A stretch of 64,000 bases of DNA from Chitinophagaceae bacterium (GTDB taxonomy: Bacteria; Bacteroidota; Bacteroidia; Cytophagales; Cytophagaceae). The DNA lies in the NCBI GenBank assembly GCA_028288405.1, contig JAQBNS010000097.1, positions 1 through 64,000 of the forward strand, in the 5' to 3' direction. This document shows positions 60,261 to 64,000 of the stretch, in pieces. Numbering within the stretch: position 1 is the stretch's first letter; every line of letters begins with the position of its first letter. Both the position numbers and the translations under genes were made by a program. The notes below the pieces were generated by a model. It was given only the letters and a program-made list of their open reading frames with translations, was not told the DNA's origin and made no database searches.

Positions 60261-60753
60261 ATGCACATTCAACAAAAAATTTACGAAGTCAGAGGAATGA
60301 AAGTCATGCTAGACTTTGACTTAGCGGAATTATATGAGGTAAACACCAAAGCACTCAATCAGGCCGTAAAAGGAATGTAGAACGTTTTCCAGTCCGATTC
60401 ATGTTCCGCGTCTAAATCAGAATGGATGGATATGCGGTCACAATTTGTGACCGCATCCCAAGTGAAAAGAAATATAGAAATAACCCCTTTGCTTTTACGG
60501 AACATGGTGTTACAATGGTGGCGAGTGTGCTTCGTAGCAAAAAAGCAATAGCGGTAACATTGCTATTATAGAGGCCTTCATTGCGTTGAAGGAATTCGCT
60601 TTTACTTATCGGGAATTATCGGAAAAGTTGGATGTGCTTGAAAAGCAATACAACAAAAAGTTTGAAGATGTATACGAAGCGATTCGCTACCTGCTCAAGA
60701 AAGAAGAAGAGCCGGAAGAACGGAAACGGGTTGGTTTTAAGCAAAAAGTATAG
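60261..60753 (+). pseudogene. Broken ORF6N-domain DNA-binding protein gene
   Basis: The intact family (Bacteroidota ORF6N proteins) would read MHIQQKIYEVRGMKVMLDFD, then LAELYEVNTKALNQAVKRNVERFP, SKSEWMDMRSQFVTAS, PFAFTEHGVTMVASVLRSKKAI, IAIIEAFIALKEFAFTYREL and YEAIRYLLKKEEEPEERKRV. To read them all, the frame must shift at four points: near 60372 (an A missing from an A-run), near 60411 (between FR and SKSE), near 60490 (a T missing from a T-run) and near 60560 (an A missing). An ordinary relict of a phage-type regulator is likely. Confidence 0.85.
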
Positions 60754-60770
60754 TGTTTAAAAACAGAGAT

Positions 60771-60816
60771 ACAGCTGAACTCATTAGATGTTTCAACGTC
60801 TAATGAGTTCAGCTGT
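60771..60816. terminator. Long hairpin after the ORF6N pseudogene
   Basis: An 18-bp perfect stem (ACAGCTGAACTCATTAGA with its reverse complement) extended by further pairs with one wobble, with a two-base loop. There is no T-run after it, so termination is uncertain. Confidence 0.5.
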
Positions 60817-60918
60817 GAATAAAGCATAAGTAATAGGATTGTCTCTATATTTTTTAAAACAAGCACCAACGTTTCAGACAAAAAGTTAGTCTGATGACTG
60901 AGGTTGATTTACAACTTC

Positions 60919-60926
60919 TATATTTG
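60919..60926 (+). promoter_or_regulatory. TAnnTTTG -7 element of the 61000 gene
   Basis: TATATTTG lies 73 bases before the ATG at 61000. The nearest TTG is only 12 bases upstream, too close for a normal -33. Confidence 0.4.
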
Positions 60927-60999
60927 TACGCTTTTTATTCTTTCAACAGTTGGACAATATTTTTGTCTGTTTTCCAATAAATACTTAACAATATCTATT

Positions 61000-63900
61000 A
61001 TGAAAAAAATCTTTAAGTCTAGAGTAAGAATTATTTTTCTTTCAGCATTATTGCTTGCGAGTAGCTTTACTGCAAAGAATAGTATAGCTCAGCAGTGGAT
61101 TCAGGCAAGCTCAAGTACGATTCAAGATCTTCGCTCTGTTCATTTCATTTCTTCCACCCAAGGTTGGGCTGTAGGTAATAATGGAATAATTCTCACAACC
61201 AGTAATGGAGGTTTAACCTGGACAACTCAGACCTCTGGTACTACAGAATATCTTAACACTGTTCATTTCATTTCTTCCACCCAAGGTTGGATTGTAGGTA
61301 CTAATGGAACAATTCTGGTAACTAATAATGGAGGTATAACCTGGACAGCTCAGACTTCAAATACAGTAGAAATTCTTTATTCTGTTTATTTCGTTTCTTC
61401 CACCCAAGGTTGGGCTGTAGGTAATAATGGAATAATTCTCACAACCAGTAATGGCGGTTTAACCTGGACAACTCAGACATCAGGTACAATGCAATTTCTT
61501 TCCTCTGTTTATTTTATTTCTTCCACCCAAGGTTGGATTGTAGGATCTAATGGAACGATTCTTGTAACTAATAATGGAGGCGTAACCTGGATAGCTCAGA
61601 CCTCAGGTACAACAACATATTTTCGCTCTATTTATTTTATTTCTTCCACCCAAGGTTGGGCTGTAGGTACTAATGGAATAATTCTCACAACCAGTAATGG
61701 AGGTATAACCTGGACAGCTCAGACGTCAGGCTCAACACAAATTTTTTATTCTGTTCATTTCATTTCTTCCACCCAAGGTTGGATTGTAGGTACTAATGGA
61801 ACGATTCTGGTAACGAACAATGGAGGTTTAACCTGGACTGTTCAGACTTCAGGCACGACCCAAATTCTTTACTCAGTATATTTTACTTCTTCCACCCAAG
61901 GTTGGGCTGTAGGAGCTTCGGGAACTATTTTATTTAATTGTATATCGCCGAGCATTGTCACACAACCTATTTCACAAACGACATGTAATGCTAGTCAAGC
62001 TTCTTTTACAATAACTGCTACAGGTGAAGGCCTTACCTACCAATGGAAAAAAGAAACTATAAACATTTCTGGAGCTACTGCCTCTAGTCTAGTACTCAAT
62101 AATGTTTCTGCGGCAGACGCCGCCAATTATTCCTGCGTTATTACCGGTACTTGCGGCACAGTAACTTCGAATGCGGTAAGTTTAACCGTACAGACTACCA
62201 CTGCTCCTACAACAACTGCACAATCGTTTTGCGCAAGTCAAACGCCAACCGTTGCTTTATTGACAGCCAGCGGTACCGCAATCAAATGGTATAGCGCCTC
62301 CAGCGGAGGGACTGCTTTAGTGAGCAACACTATTTTGACAACAGCTACTTATTATGCTTCACAAACCGTAAATGCTTGCGAAGGCCCAAGAGCTTCGGCA
62401 AGTATAACGATACAGAGCACTACTGCGCCTACTACCACAGCACAAACATTTTGCCTGAGTCAAAATCCCAGCGTTGCTCAATTGACAGCAACCGGTACAG
62501 CTATCAAATGGTACACGAGTGCTAGCGGAGGCACAGCTTTATCGGGCCTGGTAGCTTTGTCAACAGGCACCTATTATGCTTCACAAACAGTGAATGGTTG
62601 TGAGGGCCCAAGAGCTTCTACAAGTATTACTGTGCAAACTACTGCAATACCTTCTGCCACGACACAATCATTTTGCGGCAGCCAAAATCCAACCGTTGCT
62701 CAATTGACTGCGACGGGTACGGCCATTAAATGGTATACGGTCTCTAATGGAGGTACTGCCTTATCAGCGAGTACCGCTTTGGCAACAGGCACCTATTATG
62801 CTTCGCAAACAATCAACGGATGTGAAAGCAATACGATACCGGTCAGTGTAAGTCTTACCTCTGCAACTTATGCACTGAGCAATGTAGATGCGGTATGCAG
62901 TTCTTCTTTTAGTGTTCCCTTGCAAACTGTTGGTGCTATTAAAAGTGGTTTGATCGGGCTTGACTTTACGCTCAATTACGATCAGACTCTGGTGACGCCA
63001 AGCGGCACGGCCTCTCTTGGAGCGGTTGCTGCATCTTACGGCGATTATAGTTTGAACACGTCGACCCCTGGCAAAGTGGTAGTGAGCGTATACATTAAAA
63101 ATGCACCATCGAATACCTTTTTCAACGGTACAGGAAACGTGATTGGTATCAACTTCACGGTCAATGCTGGTGTTGCGATCAATACGTCAGGAGCGTTGAC
63201 AACCAGTCTGATCGAAGAAAGTACAGTGATAGGGGCAGCCACCAGTTGCAATGCGTCTTCCAGTACCTTAAAAGTCGTTGGTGTAGTCGGAGGTAAAATC
63301 ATTTACCGTGACGATGTCAATAACGATCTCGGGTATGATGCTTCGTCTCCAGCACTTTATGCGCCCACTGTTATTACAGGTTATGGTTCTACTTGTTCCG
63401 CACAAGTGGGTGCTTCCGTCATGCCGAACAATGTCGGTATCTTTGGTTATTACCCGGGCAATGGTTCTCAGTTAAAAATAGAGCGGGATGTCAAAGGGAA
63501 TTTTAATCTGCCTCCTTTGGAATGTACCAATGTACAAGCGGTGATCAACAGCGCCGATTACCAACTGGCTTTGACGATTGCCAATTCATCCTATGCTACA
63601 CCATCCTTGTATGAGTTGATGACTGCGGACGTAAACCAGGACGGTAAAGTAACGGCGGGTGATGTCTCCTTGATTTCTTCCAGAAGCATCAATCAATACA
63701 ATTGCGAATTTCCACAAGCCTGGAATTACGAATGGAACGGAACAAGCTATGTTCCAAAACCGACGTATGCAAAATCCAAAGACTGGATATTTGTACCGGA
63801 TGTGTATGCTACCAGTCCATCTTTCGTTTTGAATATGGGAAGAAATAAAGTACCGCAGCTTCCGGCATGCCTTCCACTTCCTCCGGGCGTAGCCACTTGT

Positions 63901-64000
63901 ACGGCGAATGCTAATACCATTTATCATGCCCTGTTACTGGGAGATGTGAATGCCAATTGGACAAAAGCGGCAAACGGCAGTCAATTGAGAGAAATTGTTT
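61000..64000 (+). CDS. Large secreted multidomain protein (YCF48-like repeats, Ig-like, cohesin-like and dockerin-like parts), 3' end outside
   Basis: The frame is open for 1000 codons to the window edge. It has a signal peptide (IFLSALLLASSFTAKNSIAQ), seven 41-residue YCF48/BNR-like repeats (about 44-315, SSTQGWAVGNNGIILTTSNG type), an Ig-like domain (about 322-405), three 76-residue Ig-like modules (GTAIKWY...YYASQTV, to about 620), a cohesin-like domain (about 623-755, GLIGLDFTLNYDQTLVTPSG), and a dockerin-type calcium motif (DVNQDGKVTAGDVSLI near 876). It probably ends in a T9SS sorting domain beyond the window. An adhesive surface role is inferred. Confidence 0.85.
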   Translation, partial: MKKIFKSRVRIIFLSALLLASSFTAKNSIAQQWIQASSSTIQDLRSVHFISSTQGWAVGNNGIILTTSNGGLTWTTQTSGTTEYLNTVHFISSTQGWIVGTNGTILVTNNGGITWTAQTSNTVEILYSVYFVSSTQGWAVGNNGIILTTSNGGLTWTTQTSGTMQFLSSVYFISSTQGWIVGSNGTILVTNNGGVTWIAQTSGTTTYFRSIYFISSTQGWAVGTNGIILTTSNGGITWTAQTSGSTQIFYSVHFISSTQGWIVGTNGTILVTNNGGLTWTVQTSGTTQILYSVYFTSSTQGWAVGASGTILFNCISPSIVTQPISQTTCNASQASFTITATGEGLTYQWKKETINISGATASSLVLNNVSAADAANYSCVITGTCGTVTSNAVSLTVQTTTAPTTTAQSFCASQTPTVALLTASGTAIKWYSASSGGTALVSNTILTTATYYASQTVNACEGPRASASITIQSTTAPTTTAQTFCLSQNPSVAQLTATGTAIKWYTSASGGTALSGLVALSTGTYYASQTVNGCEGPRASTSITVQTTAIPSATTQSFCGSQNPTVAQLTATGTAIKWYTVSNGGTALSASTALATGTYYASQTINGCESNTIPVSVSLTSATYALSNVDAVCSSSFSVPLQTVGAIKSGLIGLDFTLNYDQTLVTPSGTASLGAVAASYGDYSLNTSTPGKVVVSVYIKNAPSNTFFNGTGNVIGINFTVNAGVAINTSGALTTSLIEESTVIGAATSCNASSSTLKVVGVVGGKIIYRDDVNNDLGYDASSPALYAPTVITGYGSTCSAQVGASVMPNNVGIFGYYPGNGSQLKIERDVKGNFNLPPLECTNVQAVINSADYQLALTIANSSYATPSLYELMTADVNQDGKVTAGDVSLISSRSINQYNCEFPQAWNYEWNGTSYVPKPTYAKSKDWIFVPDVYATSPSFVLNMGRNKVPQLPACLPLPPGVATCTANANTIYHALLLGDVNANWTKAANGSQLREIV
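61136..61940 (+). repeat. Seven exact 123-bp repeats
   Basis: TCTTCCACCCAAGG starts at 61150, 61273, 61396, 61519, 61642, 61765 and 61888: an exact 123-base period with no indel. Two types alternate (GWAVG...GIILTTSNGG and GWIVG...GTILVTNNGG), pointing to a 246-base duplicating unit. Confidence 0.93.

Noticed and set aside
60261-60753. ORF6N remnant as evidence of a prophage or genomic island
   Set aside because: No other phage gene, integrase or attachment site is present in the flanks; ORF6N genes also occur singly in Bacteroidota.
61136-62860. Long repeat region as a CRISPR array
   Set aside because: The repeats are in frame and code a regular 41-residue motif and Ig-like modules.

Overview
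The window looks like a chromosomal segment of a free-living, cellulose- or plant-debris-associated member of the Bacteroidota, probably Cytophagales or Chitinophagales. The evidence is: several large secreted proteins ending in C-terminal domains of the type read by the type IX secretion system (T9SS); promoters of the TTTG/TAnnTTTG type; few Shine-Dalgarno sequences; small 'hypothetical' families typical of this phylum; and a dipeptide epimerase that resembles, from memory, the Cytophaga enzyme. GC is moderate. No rRNA, tRNA, CRISPR array, prophage or intact insertion sequence was seen. The only plainly broken gene is an ORF6N-type DNA-binding protein at 60261-60753.

Layout. 1-6.1 kb: a LamG-type secreted protein, two paralogous small membrane proteins (1539, 4786), an SDR oxidoreductase, a sterol-desaturase-like enzyme followed by exonuclease III, and small lipoproteins. 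6.2-9.6 kb: a GH9 endoglucanase and a dipeptide epimerase. 9.6-13.7 kb: an exported acetolactate decarboxylase divergent from two tiny hydrophilic proteins, a beta-barrel protein, and an RluF-type pseudouridine synthase. 14-17.8 kb: a beta-helix surface protein, YwbE and two DUF proteins. 17.8-24.2 kb: 4-alpha-glucanotransferase, then cbpA-cbpM-SET-domain-DUF4136, TMEM14 and an SPFH protein. 24.4-31.6 kb: an NmrA-like reductase divergent from its HxlR-type regulator, a VWA/AAA+ pair split by a structured repeat, a GAF histidine kinase and an 11-mer-repeat protein. 31.7-37.2 kb: a czcCBA-type metal efflux operon. 37.3-46.4 kb: membrane and envelope proteins, SlyD, and a DUF3127 protein. 46.5-52.4 kb: a MarR regulator with a fadN-fadA-fadE beta-oxidation set. 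52.5-64 kb: AraC regulator, fatty acid desaturase, a 1449-residue beta-helix protein, and the first 1000 residues of a multidomain protein with YCF48-like, Ig-like, cohesin-like and dockerin-like parts that runs off the window.

Two non-coding patterns stand out. First, four sites reading TGGCAC-N5-TTG lie 30-33 bases upstream of start codons of small stress-like genes and of the acetolactate decarboxylase. They have sigma-54-like spacing but lack the usual GC at -12, and two of them are divergent in one intergenic region. Second, at least seven gene 3' ends carry short elements built on a 7-base period. Each uses a different word, and several reverse complement halfway to make a hairpin. They look like one class of terminator or spacer made by a common process, although the sequences differ. 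Other notable items are a 66-bp perfect palindrome behind the desaturase gene, a GCGGAAAGCCC/GCGGATAGCCC structured repeat between the VWA and AAA+ genes, and overlapping divergent promoters with an operator at the HxlR locus.
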